NCBI GenBank assembly: GCA_948146395.1 | Contig: OX411546.1 | Coordinates: forward strand, 19,299,158-19,363,157 | Reading direction: 5' to 3' | Origin: Fragum whitleyi | Lineage: Eukaryota; Mollusca; Bivalvia; Cardiida; Cardiidae | DNA: 64,000 nucleotides | Part shown: one piece after another, positions 23,470 to 36,115 of the stretch | Position numbering within the stretch: position 1 is the first letter of the stretch | How the letters are laid out: each line of letters starts with the position of its first letter | Position numbers and translations under genes: made by a program | The notes under the pieces: generated by a model | The model's database searches: none | What the model saw: the letters and a program-made list of their open reading frames with translations, nothing else | What the model was told of the DNA's origin: nothing

Positions 23470-24172
23470 TATAAGATAAACTATCCGCGGTGTTCGTTTG
23501 TAATGCTAGTCATTTCTTCCGGTACCACGCTGAGCACATTTTCGAAAAAATATTAAAGCACTCGTAAACGTTCATGAGCAATTTCTTATATTGAATAGAT
23601 AAAATTTACAGTCACTATAACAACAACATCTTCCGGGCTTCATGAATTGAGGCAATTAGAAGCATTTCTCACACAAAATATTTGATAAAAGAATAAAAAG
23701 TTACTATATATATAAATATACAGGGTCAAAGATCACATTTCTGTGCTTAAGTTATAACTTTATAAAAATATAAATTTTAATAATTTATCCCTTTCTGCGT
23801 AAACGCTGAAGGAAGCCATAAACCGATAAAGATAATAGTAATTATATTCATTTCCAAAATATCCAGGCCTAAATAATTTCGAAGTTCAACTTTGTACGTG
23901 AGAAATTCTTGATTTAGTAACAAAACAGGTGTAAATTCTCAAATCAGAGGTGTCTGAGATATATGTCTGAATATAATCGAACGTTTTAGGAATTTCCAAG
24001 ATTCAATATTTAAGTTCAGTTAAATTAAACATCAACGATATGACTAAAATAATGTTAAATTTTGAGTAGAACCTTACTATATTTAATATTCTTCTTTTCC
24101 ACCTTCAATATTTATGGGTTCGACACGAGTTGCCTTTGCAGACAGTTATAGTCTCAGATATTATTTTTTTCA
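23470..24172. other. AT-rich stretch, nothing recognised
   Basis: No supported feature before the acceptor-like site at 24,172. Confidence 0.4.
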
Positions 24173-24300
24173 GAGCTTGTAAGTCATGTCCTAACTGTAG
24201 AAGAGACGTTCCACGAATGCTTGAACATTTACGTCCTTGTGCGTCCAATATGACAGCACAAGACCACATTAGACTGAATTTGGAGGAGAACGATCGAGTC
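24173..24300 (+). CDS. Candidate exon with a C2HC zinc-finger-like peptide
   Basis: A pyrimidine run ending TTTTTTTCAG precedes an open frame that reads ACKSCPNCRRDVPRMLEHL and then RPC, followed by about 25 hydrophilic residues including LNLEENDRVK. C-x2-C with a later H-x3-C is a zinc-knuckle-like spacing, of the kind seen in N-terminal fingers of mobile-element and chromatin proteins. The local composition is less AT-rich than its flanks. The frame soon enters a foldback MITE copy (from about 24,295), so a real exon would be truncated or end there. No partner exon is visible. Confidence 0.25.
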
Positions 24301-24465
24301 AAATATCTAACCTCGAAATCTGTGCCACTAAAAAAAAATATCAACTCGGTTGTGAGAATTGATAATTTTCTCGGCAGAGCCTCGACAATAATCAATTCTC
24401 CCAACCTCATTAGATATTTTTTCTCATACAAAACACTAAGTATGTATGATATATTTATGAGACGT
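24295..24465. mobile_element. Diverged copy of the 6155-6306 foldback MITE
   Basis: Shares TTGATAATTTTCTCGG-like, GCAGAGCCTCGACAAT, CAATTCTCCCAACCTCATTA and ACACTAAGTATGTATGATAT with the earlier copy. The left arm is more decayed than the right. Confidence 0.7.
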
Positions 24466-24499
24466 CGCAGTGACGTCGGGCTATTTTATAAAAATCAGT

Positions 24500-25540
24500 C
24501 ACATTTTTGTTTTTATTTTTAAATTAAATCGATGTACAGTCCAACACAGCACATCATTTTGGAGCTTTTGAACAGCTCTATCCTATAGACACTAAATTCT
24601 GAAACCCGTGGTTGTGAATAAAAAGAAATATAGAGTTTAATATAAAATAAATTGTTAAAATACATGTTAAAAATGCCTCAGACGTTACCCAAGATACTGG
24701 TGACCCTTCGCGTTACAAATAGTTTTGACGTCGGCGTAAACATAACGTTCCGTTTTTACTAAACTTTTCACGCAAACATTTGCAAACGATATATTTCTTT
24801 TATTTAAACTCTGTTAAACGGTGCCAATAATTGTGAAAATATTTAAATACAAACAGTTTGTTATTTTTTATGACATAAAAAGGACACTGATTTCCAAAGA
24901 TTCCGGCGCATATTCAATGATATAATGCAGAGTAGGATTGATTCGGTGTGATTTTGAAATACTCATCAAAGTAAAAATATGCGGGCGATAACAAATAATT
25001 TTAGTGGTTCAAAAATGTGATTTCTATTTACTAGAGATATTTATTTTCGAACTATTGATTAGATCTTATTTTTTATATCAAGGACATTCAATTAAGATTT
25101 GCATGATGATCCCGAAAAAATCGCGTAAATCTGAACCGCTCGATCTTACCACTGAAGAAATCATACTTTGAATACAAATTTGATAATTTACTGCTTTTTA
25201 TTCAGTTTGATACTATGTTTTCTGTTTAGGATCTTCTCAAACAGATCAGTTTATGACGGTATCATGATTTTTTTAATTGTTATTATAATTATTTTTTTTT
25301 CAATTTCCTTTATTTTATTTTCATAATGATTGAAGTTTGAATCTCTATCTTGTTTCTGTATATAATGCTTAAATTTGGAGCAGTTTAATTTATTCACTTC
25401 TAATTATTATAATAAGTATCATCGAGTGAAATAAAATATGAAATACAAATTTGTCAAATCAACCATGTAAAATGCGAATACGCTAAATCATTTATATTCA
25501 TCTTTGTTACGGGAAAACATCAATGTCGCATTCTGAAAAA
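24500..25540. other. AT-rich stretch, nothing recognised
   Basis: No supported feature. Confidence 0.4.
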
Positions 25541-25544
25541 CAAC

Positions 25545-26480
25545 GTAGGTGGGACATTTTTGGGTGACTTTTGTATTTATCAATAAAATCATAACTATAA
25601 GGCCTAGAATTAAAACAATCATTTTTTTGTAAACAGAAAGGAAAATGTATTTTTATATAGAAAATTTGATTCAATGCACCAAGTTAAAGATAAAAAAAAT
25701 TGGATGGAAAATAGTAATTTTTAATTATCAACGTCAATAAATGACAGTGGGACATTTTTGGTGACTTTTGTATTTTGGCAATGCTTCTTAACGACAACTC
25801 AAAGAATAAATTTATTTACATTATTCGAATCTATAGAAAAAATGTATTTTTTTATGTAAAAATCAGTATGATAAGTTAACTTTACATAGAACGGTATAGA
25901 CATGAACGCTAATTCAATTACATAGTCGTTAAGGTGGGACATTTTTTATGTTTTTTATTAATCATTCGTGCGATCTCCATTTTTTCAACTTCATTTTTAA
26001 AAAATATCACTGACGAAACAAGAAACATTATTACTTCGCCCTGATACAAAATTATTATAATGTTAACGGCTAGGTAATAAAGACAGCAAAGTGAAAGACC
26101 TCGATTGGAGGAAAGTGTAACGCGGGACACGTCGTTTTTACACTATTTTTAAACGTGTAGAAGGCAAAATATCCTATGCACATTCATCATAATACGGATC
26201 TTACCAAATAATTATGTAGAATGTTATTTGATGCAAAGTTTGGTGTATATTTCATTATTTTCCGATGAAAAATACGGATTTTATAGCCAAAATAAGGTAA
26301 CAATTTCGACGTTTTTGTAAAGTGTCACAAGTATCTTGCGTAACGTCACAATGTTCGCGGATACGCTTTTTATCATAATAAAATTTCACACACACATACC
26401 TAAAATACTAGTTGTTATGCAGTATGAATTTTGGAAGTTTAACATATAATTCAAGTAAATATAATGGCGGAAAGTGTAAC
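25545..26480 (+). repeat. Degenerate ~190-bp repeat with GTGGGACATTTTT
   Basis: GTGGGACATTTTTGGGTGAC near 25,550, GTGGGACATTTTTGGTGAC near 25,748 and GTGGGACATTTTTTATG near 25,934, spaced ~190 bp. Later GAAAGTGTAACGC occurs near 26,110 and 26,470. The phrase vaguely echoes the GTGTTACA family at 41-42 kb. Confidence 0.55.
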
Positions 26481-26616
26481 GCTGGTACAAATGAAGCAAA
26501 AAATGACGGCTAAAAATTTCAACGTAAAAGTCATCATAGAAAATGGAGGAAATTGTCAAATCTAATTACATTTAAGAATCAAAGCGCTAAAAGCGCTAAA
26601 GGCCTGGTTTATAAAA

Positions 26617-27545
26617 GGTGAAAGATGGCATGAATGCAATATAGTGAATTACTAGTAGTCAATGGACGGACGTAAGCACAGTCGAACAAACGGCGACCCA
26701 TTTGAAAATGGATTAGCTGAAAATAAAAGTGAACAACGTTAGCATTGTTTATTTTATACTGTTTCATTAATGTGGACACTTAAAAGTCATTATTAATTTT
26801 ATTTGGGTATTGAACCCGTCGGGCAGGATTGAAATTAAAAAATGAGCGTTGATGGGTCATGATGAACGGACAGACTGACGGACGAATGAACGAGTGGATA
26901 GACTAGCAGGTGTTTATCTTTTATCTTAAATTCGTGATGTCAAATCTTTTGGTAGTTTTTTTACAAGATGAAAAATGCGACGGTAAGATGAGGCATGAAC
27001 GGAAAATGGTAAATTAGTGAACGGACAGACGGACGGACAGACGGACGAACTGCGTGAAACTGAAAGCGGCTGTAAATTAAGGTAAACATCAGTCAAAATT
27101 GTTTGTTCGCACTCTTCCTTCTCTGTGGACGATTAAAAGTCACAACTTATTATATTTAGGTGCGAAACCCGTCGAATCCGAGTGAATTGATGTTGATAAA
27201 GATTGATTAATGGACGGACGGACGGACGGAATCTAGACTAGAATGAGAAGAAAGATGAGCAGACCTTTATTTTGTATCTTTAGTTCAAGCAGATTTTTTT
27301 GGCAGGTATTTACGGGATGAAAAATTTGAAGATGGGATTAGGCATGAATGTAAAATGGTAAATTAATGAACGGACAGACAGACGAACAGACGGACGAACG
27401 GTATGAAACTGTAAAAGGATAAGTTGTAAATAAAGGAGAACATATAGTTATAGTGTTTTTTTTATTATTATTTCTTTTGATTGGGCGAATAAAGGCATAA
27501 CAAATTATATTTCGGTGCTGTACCCGTCGGACCGTATTCAATTGA
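26617..27545 (+). repeat. Three-copy ~355-bp tandem repeat with ACGGACGG runs
   Basis: Each unit has a GATGGGATTAGGCATGAA-like start, an ACGGACAGACGGACG-type run (26,660; 27,020; 27,365), a central T-rich part, then a phrase like GTGCGAAACCCGTCG (26,813; 27,162; 27,515). Units are diverged, so the array is not young. Confidence 0.7.
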
Positions 27546-27741
27546 CCTAGCCGACAAAACCGTGATCCGTCATTACGAAAGTAAAATTTTAATTTCGCTT
27601 GAATGGAAGGACAGAATTAAGTAAAATTTGGTCCACAAGTGGGAAATGACAAGGTTTAATATATTTTAAAGAATCAAATTGATACTTTGATTTTTTATAT
27701 TGATTTTGTAAAATAGAAATTTTTGAAATAACGTAAAAATT

Positions 27742-29962
27742 AGGTCCGTGAAGTTGGCAGCCTAGCAGCCTAGCAGCCTAGCAGAGTGAAGTTGGCAGCC
27801 TAGCAGCCTAGCAGCCTAGCAGACTAAATTTTTTTTATCAAATTTATTGATATATAACCCTAGTATTAAACACTAGAAGACACTTCAAGCCGTAAACACT
27901 GAAATTCTAGCGAATGTAGAACTGTTCCGGATAAATCACGTTATTCAACTTTTCCGACCATAATGTCCCGAAAATTGCCCGCAACATATCAATCTCGCCC
28001 TAACAAATATAAGAATTTTAATCTTTTGATAAAAAAAAACGATAGTGGTCGTTTGAGGATGCTACGCTGCTAGACTGCTGGAAATGTGAAGTTGGCAGTC
28101 TGGCAGCCTAGCAGCCTAGCAGCCCAGCAGAGTGAAGTTGGCAGCCTAGCAGCCTAGCAGACTAAAATTTTTTTTATCAAATTTATTGATATATAACCCT
28201 AGTATTAAACACTAGAAGTCACTTCAAACCGTAAACACTGAAATTCTAGCGAATGTAGAACTGTTCCGGATAAATCACGTTATTCAACTTTTCCGACCAA
28301 AATGTCCCGAAAATTGCCCGCAACATATCAATATCGCCCTAACAAATATAAGAACTTTAATCTTTTGATAAAAAAACGATAGTGGTAGTTTGAGGATGCT
28401 ACGCTGCTAGACTGCTGGAAATGTGAAGTTGGCAGTCTGGCAGCCTAGCAGCCTAGCAGCCTAGCAGAGTGAAGTTGGCAGCCTAGCAGCCTAGCAGCCT
28501 AGCAGACTAAAATTTTTTTTATCAAATTTATTGATATATAACCCTAGTATTAAACACTAGAAGTCACTTCAAACCGTAAACACTGAAATTCTAGCGAATG
28601 TAGAACTGTTCCGGATAAATCACGTTATTCAACTTTTCCGACCATAATGTCCCGAAAATTGCCCGCAACATATCAATCTCGCCCTAACAAATATAAGAAC
28701 TTTAATCTTTTGATAAAAAAAACGATAATGGTCGTTTGAGGATGCTACGCTGCTAGACTGCTGGAAATGTGAAGTTGGCAGTCTGGCAGCCTAGCAGCCT
28801 AGCAGAGTGAAGCTGGCAGCCTAGCAGCCTAGCAGCCTAGCAGACTAAATTTTTTTTTATCAAATTTATTGATATATAACCCTAGTATTAAACACTAGAA
28901 GTCACTTCAAACCGTAAACACTGAAATTCTAGCGAATGTAGAACTGTTCCGGATAAATCACGTTATTCAACTTTTCCGACCAAAATGTCCCGAAAATTGC
29001 CCGCAACATATCAATATCGACCGAACAAATATAAGAACTTTAATCTTTTGATAAAAAAACGATAGTGGTCGTTTGAGGATGCTACGCTGCTAGACTGCTG
29101 GAAATGTGAAGTTGGCAGTCTGGCAGCCTAGCAGCCTAGCAGCCTAGCAGAGTGAAGTTGGCAGCCTAGCAGCCTAGCAGCCTAGCAGACTAAAATTTTT
29201 TTTATCAAATTTATTGATATATAACCCTAGTATTAAACACTAGAAGTCACTTCAAACCGTAAACACTGAAATTCTAAGGAATGTAGAACTGTTCCGGATA
29301 AATCACGTTATTCATCTTTTCCGACCAAAATGTCCCGAAAATTGCCCGCAACATATCAATATCGCCCTAACAAATATAAGAACTTTAATCTTTTGATAAA
29401 AAAACGATAGTGGTCGTTTGAGGATGCTACGCTGCTAGACTGCTGGAAATGTGAAGTTGGCAGTCTGGCAGCCTAGCAGCCTAGCAGAGTGAAGTTGGCA
29501 GCCTAGCAGCCTAGCAGCCTAGCAGACTAAAATTTTTTTTATCAAATTTATTGATATATAACCCTAGTATTAAACACTAGAAGTCACTTCAAACCGTAAA
29601 CACTGAAATTCTATTGAATGTAGAACTGTTCCGGATATATCACGTTATTCAATTTTTCCGACCAAAATGTCCCGAAAATTGCCCGCAACATATCAATCTC
29701 GCCCTAACAAATATAAGAACTTTAATCTTTTGATAAAAAAACGATAGTGGTCGTTTGAGGATGCTACGCTGCTAGACTGCTGGAAATGTGAAGTTGGCAG
29801 TCTGGCAGCCTAGCAGCCTAGCAGCCTAGCAGAGTGAAGTTGGCAGCCTAGCAGCCTAGCAGACTAAAAATTTTTTTATCAAATTTATTGATATATAACA
29901 CTAGTATTAAACACTAGAAGTCACTTCAAACCGTAAACACTGAAATTCTAGTGAATGTAGAT
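27742..29962 (+). repeat. Left arm of the foldback element: seven ~340-bp units
   Basis: TAGTATTAAACACTAG begins at 27,861, 28,200, 28,545, 28,883, 29,228, 29,565 and 29,902, giving periods of 337-345. Each unit has a run of CAGCCTAG octamers, a non-repetitive ~250-bp part (with TGTCCCGAAAATTGCCCGCA), and the reversed motif CTGCTAGACTGCTGG. Length differences come mostly from the number of CAGCCTAG octamers. The arm stops mid-unit at about 29,962. Confidence 0.95.
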
Positions 29963-30669
29963 TTGTTTCTCAACTTAATTATTAGTATATTGATAATAGC
30001 AACTAAATTGAGAGTAATATATCTACGAAATAGATCATAAAGGGCATTTTTATTTTTCTGTGGTGAACCATGTTATCTTTATTAATATTTTCGGGGCGTA
30101 AACATAATGAAGACAAATCAAAATATACTATTTCACTTTATTCTGTTTGCACAATGCATCGTTGAATGTGAACTGGCATGTACGCGTCTCTTGTGTCATA
30201 TGTTTGATAAATATCGCAGCCTCTTGCTATTTATTTTTTAAAACCGTACAAACAACTAAACATTCTCATCAACAATTTATCACTTAACAAATAACACGAA
30301 TAAAGAAAACCAAAATATATTTTTCTAAGAAATTGACATTATGCTTTACATATTTGTAAACAAATTAATCAGGTCCTTGATCCATTCATAGCCTACATGT
30401 TACCTGTGATGTTTAAAGGTACCATGCGATAACTCCATAAAATCTATTTTGAGAAACAGACTATTACCGACGATGGTACAAAAATGTTACATTTAAAAAA
30501 TGATAATAAACTAAGGCTAATCTTGTTGAATTATTGTAGAGTCAGAAAATAATACGAAACTGCACAGATGGAATAAGGATCAGTGATATGTTGCGAAAAT
30601 TTTACATGGTACCTATTACTGTGATGGGTCAACTGTCATTTAAACATTTTATGACACGTTTTTTGAATC
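29963..30669. other. Interior of the foldback element, no recognised coding
   Basis: AT-rich, with no long frame on either strand. It could be original element interior or captured DNA. Confidence 0.4.
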
Positions 30670-30965
30670 AGACATATAATGATTGATTGATTGATTGAAT
30701 GGAGTTTAACGCCGCTTTCAACATTTTTTCAGTTATATCGCGGCGGCTGGAGCACCTAACAATGGTTTCCTGGTATTTCTCTCACCAGTACAACCACCAC
30801 ATCCTTTTCTAGCCTCCAGCTGCTATCTCACATAGGTCTACGATTATCGACCAATTGGTGAGAGACAAATAGTCGGAAAGAATGAGTGCCGCCGTCGGGG
30901 ATCGAACCCGGGACCCCTAGATTGACAGTCCGACGCTCTCCCAACTGCGCTATGACGGCGGCTGG
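30670..30965 (-). mobile_element. tRNA-derived SINE, reverse orientation
   Basis: On the minus strand: a tRNA-like head with ATAGCGCAGTTGGGAGAGCG (A box) and GGGTTCGATCCCC (B box), anticodon-loop region CTGTCAA, then a body, and a tail of repeated AATC (30,679-30,697 on plus). The A and B boxes are intact but the anticodon stem pairs poorly. Relatives lie at about 42,480-42,655 and 9431-9600. Confidence 0.85.
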
Positions 30966-31004
30966 ATCAGACATATAAACTTTCGGTTTAATGAATAAAA
31001 TACC

Positions 31005-32845
31005 AACTAGAGGCGCTTGAGCGCCTGATTCGCTCCATAGGCCTGAATATCTTGATAATGTTTATTAAAGGATGATAAGGCTGATTTAGAATAATCATGA
31101 TCAATGAATGATATGTTGAAAATTGACCTCTGCCTGTTTAAACCCTAATTATCATCCAATCACAATAATTTTGTGAACTCTGATAATGGGTCAAGCAAGG
31201 ATCATTCCAGTGAAATCTGGTTGAAATCCAAATATAAAAATTTTATCAATAACAGAATTTTACTGCAAAATATACTGGTGCTTGCAAAATTTTGAATGAT
31301 CTCATATGTCCGCCTTTCATTAAACACTACTGGAAAAAATTTACTTCACAATAATTTTTGTCATCAAAACAAATTTCTTACTAATGATAAAAAATTATAT
31401 ATTCAATCAAATATATTTGTTTTATTCTGCCCAATTCCTTAGATTGCAGTCAACTCAACTCTATTTACCCCTATTTGAACCTCAGTAGAACAGATCATGT
31501 TTTACACCAATTGTCATCTTTGTGCAGTCACCCTTCGTTCAACTAAACTGAGCACTTCTCAGGGGATAATCTCAGGCTACCTATTTCAACTAATGTTTCC
31601 TTACATTTCGATTTCAACAAAGGTTTTGTTACTTCTAATCTGCAATCTTTACACTTATTAATTTTTTTAAGTCTTGAAAAAATCATCACTTATGTGACAC
31701 CCGAAGGGTGACCAAATATTCACTTTTTATGTTAAATGTTCTCTGCCAATAAAATACATGATGTTCACCTTATCAAAATATCTTAAGCAGTGGTACAAAT
31801 TTGCAGAAATAAAATTTAAAATTTTTAGAATAAAATAAAAATAAATACCAAATGATATTTGGTTGAATCCATCTGTTTAAACTTTGATAAAATTTGTTTT
31901 TCTCTATACTGGATATTCCACCATTTAAAGAAATGACCTATGTCCATGAAAGACATATTTTTCATTTGATCACAATAGTTTTTTGTATACCGATAAAGGA
32001 TCACTAAAGAAACATTTCACTGAAATTTGGTTGATGTCCATTTGTTAGTTTCTGAGAAAATGATTTTTAAAGTATTCACTATATAGCATAATAGAGAAAT
32101 GGCCTCCGCCCAAAAATAAATATTTTTCATCTGATCACATTATTATTTGTACACTGAAAAGGGATCGCTTACGAATCATTCCAGTGAAATTTGGTTAAAA
32201 TCCATTTGTTGGATTGTGAGAAAATGATTTTCAAATTTTTTACTATATTACATATTTAAAAATGATCTCCGCCCATAAGATACATACTTTTCACCTGATC
32301 ACAATATTTTTTGTAAACTGATAGAGGGTCACTCAAGGAGCATTCAATTTGGTTGATATCAATTGGTAAGATTCAGAGAAAATGAATTGCAAAGGTTTCA
32401 CTATACAATATATAGAGAAATTACCTCCTCCATAAAATACATTGTATTTCAACAGATCACAGGATTTTTTTTTTTTTTTTTTTTTTTTTTTGTAGATTGA
32501 TAAGGTGTCACTCAAGGATCATTCTAGTGAAATTTGGTTTGTATCCATGAGTTAAATGCTGAGAAAAGTCACCTAATACCATATAGCCCACTTCAGCCAC
32601 GATTTTCAACCGATAAAAAATCTTTGAAGGAATCTGATAGGGGGTCACTCAAGGAACATTCCAGTGAAATTTGATTAGAATCAATCCAATTCTTCATGAG
32701 GAAAATGAGGAAAAGGTTTTTAAAGTAAAAGTTTGCGGACGGACGAACGACCGCACAGACGCACAGACTCACGCAGGGACGCACGGACGACGGACACCCC
32801 GCCATGACAATATCCCACTGGCCTTTCGGCCAGTGTTGCTAAAAA
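31005..32845 (+). mobile_element. Core-repeat element, ~1.84 kb
   Basis: The 5' end is a perfect palindrome, AGGCGCTTGAGCGCCT, followed by GATTCGCTCCATAGGCC. The core has about nine ~165-bp units with GATCACAATA, GGGTCACTCAAGGATCATTC, CAGTGAAATTTGGTT and GAAATGACCTCCGCCCATAA. The 3' end has an ACGGACGACGGAC run and the hairpin ACTGGCCTTTCGGCCAGT, then GCTAAAAA. A 30-nt T run lies near 32,466-32,491. The structure fits non-autonomous Helentron/pearl-type elements; this assignment is an inference. Confidence 0.8.
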
Positions 32846-33296
32846 TCATTTTTTATATTTACACAATATAATATAAACTGAAATTATATACGAAACCAAA
32901 CTTCCAACGCAACATTGGCACCAATTAGGATTCTTTGATTTCTAATTTGTATTTACGGACCTTTTAAAGGTATCAACAACTCCCCTTTTTCTTAGATTTT
33001 TATTTAATATCATTTATGGCATTTTTAAACCAAAAGAGCGTTTCAAAACGGTAGCAGGCAAAAATGAACTGACGCTTATGTTTCTTTAGGTAGTAAAGAT
33101 AAGATTCAATATTGTTAATGCTGAAGTGTTTGGAAACTTAGGTTTTGTGTGTGAAAGGTTAATGTCCTCATTTCAATGTATTTATGTTGCGTCGAAGACG
33201 GCGTTTTCCTATAACTTGTTTAAAATTAAACATTATCGAAGAAAACCATTTATTTGTTATCATTTATGCTTACATGAGGCTCTGCATTTATTTTTA
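32846..33296. other. Foldback interior, nothing recognised
   Basis: AT-rich, no supported feature. Confidence 0.4.
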
Positions 33297-33746
33297 AACA
33301 AGAGGCCCAGGGAGACTGTATCGCTCCATTGTCTTTAATAACCCCAGTGTTTCGCCCTGCCACGCCCATATTTTGGGGATCTATCATAGATTCTTTGATA
33401 GTTTAAGTAAAGGTCACCCAAAGAACATCCATGCCAAGTTTCATTGAAATCGGTCCAATGGTTTGGGAGTAGAAGATTTTAAAGATTTTATCATGAAAAC
33501 ATGCCCCGCCCTACAACGCCCATATTTGGAAGTCAATCAAAATTCTTTAATTAACAGTTTAAGAAGAGTGTCACCGAAAGCTCATTTTTATCAAGTTTCG
33601 GTAAAATTCGCCCATTGGTTATGAAGGAGAGGAGAAGTTGTTTAAAGAAAACCCACGGACGGGCGCACGAACGCACTGATGGACGCACGCACGACGGACA
33701 TTCCGCCATGATAATGGCTTGCTGGCCTTCGGCCAGTTGAGCTATA
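33297..33746 (+). mobile_element. Short core-repeat element, ~450 bp
   Basis: Starts AAACAAGAGGCCC, then GTATCGCTCCATTG; holds about two ~155-bp units with CCACGCCCATATTTTGGGG; ends with ACGGACATTCCGCC, the hairpin CTGGCCTTCGGCCAG and TTGAGCTATAAA. Both termini are present, so it is a short complete copy. Confidence 0.8.
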
Positions 33747-34010
33747 AATGAAACAAATGACTGGCCAAAAAAATTGAAAAAGTGCCAATCAATGTGTGTG
33801 TTTCTTTGGAAGCGCGTCCGTTTGTTTCAAACCTAAATATTGGGTGACATGGAAGCACTATGTCAAAATGACTTAAATATTTTGTATGCGTTGACTTTGT
33901 TGTACAAGCTTTGAATTAAAGTAGTTTCGAAAGCTGCTCCAAATCACCGTGCTAGTCCAATTTTTTTCAAAGCCAATTGTCGGTTTTCAGACGTGTATAA
34001 ATTTAAAAAG

Positions 34011-34850
34011 AACAAGAGGGACAAGATGGTCCTAGATCGCTCACCTGAGTCTCTGTGACCCCTGGGACATCACATCGATTCAATAGGAAGATATCATAAA
34101 GGAGATAATTTCTACACAAAACAACGTTTCGTGAAGATTGGGCCAAAATGGTGGCCCCTACAGTTTTAACAAGAAAATTAATATTATGATCCCTTTTCCT
34201 ATGATATTGCATGGATCTTTCCATTTTCAACGAGGTTCATCCTTGTGACCTGACCAACATTCTGACCAAGATTCCTGAAGATTGGGCCATATATGTGGCC
34301 TCTAAAGTGTAAACAAGAATATTGCCATTAAGGCCCCTTTTCCATTGATATAGAACGTATCCTTCCCATTTTCAATAGGGTCAATCCTTGTGACCTGGCC
34401 AACATTCTTACTAAGTTTTAGGAAAATTGGGCCACATTTGTGGCCTCTAGTGTGTAGACAAGAAAATTGTCAATAAGGTTCCTTTCCCGTGATATGGCAT
34501 GGATCCTTGCTATTTTCAAAAGGGTTCATCCTTGAAACCTGGCCGACATTTTGATCAAGTTTCATGAAGATTGGGCCATATTTGTGGTCTCAAGAGTGTA
34601 AAAAAGAAAAATTGTCAATAAGGCCCCTTTTCCCGTGATTTCGAATGGATCCTTCCCATTTTCAATAGGGCTCATCCTTGTTAACTGATCAACATTCTGA
34701 CCAAGTTTCATGAAGATTGGATGATATTTGTGGCCTCTAGAGTGTAAACACTTAAATTGTTGACACATGACGACAGACGACACACGACGGACGACGGACG
34801 ACAGCCATTTAATGATCACAAAAGCTCACGTGCTCAAGTCAGCTAAAAAG
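34011..34850 (+). mobile_element. Core-repeat element, ~840 bp, 145-bp units
   Basis: 5' end AACAAGAGGGACAAGATGGT, then AGATCGCTCACCTGAG; core of about five ~145-bp units (TTCATCCTTGTGACCTG, AAGTTTCATGAAGATTGG, CCCCTTTTCCCGTGAT); then a GACGACGGACG run; 3' end AGCTCACGTGCTCAAG...AGCTAAAA. It is the only copy of the 145-bp type here with both ends, so it defines the element of which 1380-2868 and 59,188-60,120 are partial forms. Confidence 0.85.
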
Positions 34851-34979
34851 TGTAAATATGAAAATTAAAACTTTTAACACTTAAATATTAGACTTTAGAA
34901 AAACATAGATCTGACAATAATTCTATAAAACGTGTTGCGTTGGACATTTTGCAAACTGTAGCCTTTTTTAAGAAGGGTG

Positions 34980-35740
34980 AGAGGGTGTTTTAAGTGTCAT
35001 AAGCTGAATTTTTCTTCAAAGGAAAAACATAAAGATCAATGATCTAAATATAGAAAAAAATGACCCAAGCCTGTTTAAATACATATTTTCCATCAAATCC
35101 CAAGAATTATCTGCAGTCTGATTATTGGTCACCAAATAAACATTCAATTAGAATTTGGTTAATATCCATAAGTTTTGTTCTGAGGTATATATTTCCAAAG
35201 TTTCCATTTTATAACATAAAGAGAATGACCTCGACCAATAAAAGATACTTTTTTCATCCAATAACAATGAATTTTGCAGACTGATAAAGGGTCGCAAAAG
35301 GATCATTCTAGTGATATTTGTTTGATACCTTTGATTAGGTTCTGAGAAAATGATTTTCAAAGTTTCCATTATATAAAAAATGGAGAAATTACCTCCGCAC
35401 AAGAAAGACATATTTTCATCCAATCAAAAAAAAAAAAATTGTAGACTGATAGAGGGTCACTCAAGGATCATATTAATGAAATTATGTTCATATCCATCCG
35501 TTAAATTATGAGAAAATAATTTTCATAGTTTCCACTATATTACATATATAGGAATGAGCTCCGCCCATGAAATACATATTTTTCATCCAACCATAATAAT
35601 TCTTTGGAGACTGAAAAAGGGTCTCTCGAGATATAACCATAATTGTTTATTAGCCACTCAGGTATCATTCCTGTGAAGTTTGGTTAAAATCCATCCAGTA
35701 GTTTCTGAGGATAAGATTTATGGAAATTAAAATTTTATTA
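34980..35740 (+). repeat. Truncated core-repeat array, ~165-bp units
   Basis: Four or five units of the type seen at 31-32.8 kb (GAAATTACCTCCGC, CATATTTTTCATCCAA, GGGTCACTCAAGGATCA). No clear termini. Confidence 0.65.
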
Positions 35741-36115
35741 TTGTTGTTGTTATGTTCTTTTATAGCAAGGTACCGGATAGCAACTCAAACATCATCTTCT
35801 TTCTTGTCTTCTGCACAATACTCTGAAAAGAAACACACATTCACATACTATAAATTTACATGTAACTGAAAACTGAGAATATGTTTATAGAATGAGAGTA
35901 TTTATTTGACACTGATCTTAATGCCAAGCATGAATTACAGATGAATTTCTAAAACCTCTTTTAATTTAACATTTTTATGGATATCATAGTTTTATTTCGA
36001 AATATTACATAGTAAAATTATGTTTATTATGGCGGTTTGGTACATAATACATATGTCGTCTAAACGAGTAGTAGCTTGGTCACGAGTTCGATTGCTATAC
36101 GGATTGCAATCAATA
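35741..36115. other. Foldback interior next to the right arm
   Basis: AT-rich, no supported feature. Confidence 0.4.

Noticed and set aside
30890..30965. A functional tRNA gene, reverse strand
   Set aside because: A and B boxes are present, but the anticodon stem pairs badly and the sequence continues into a SINE body with an AATC tail.
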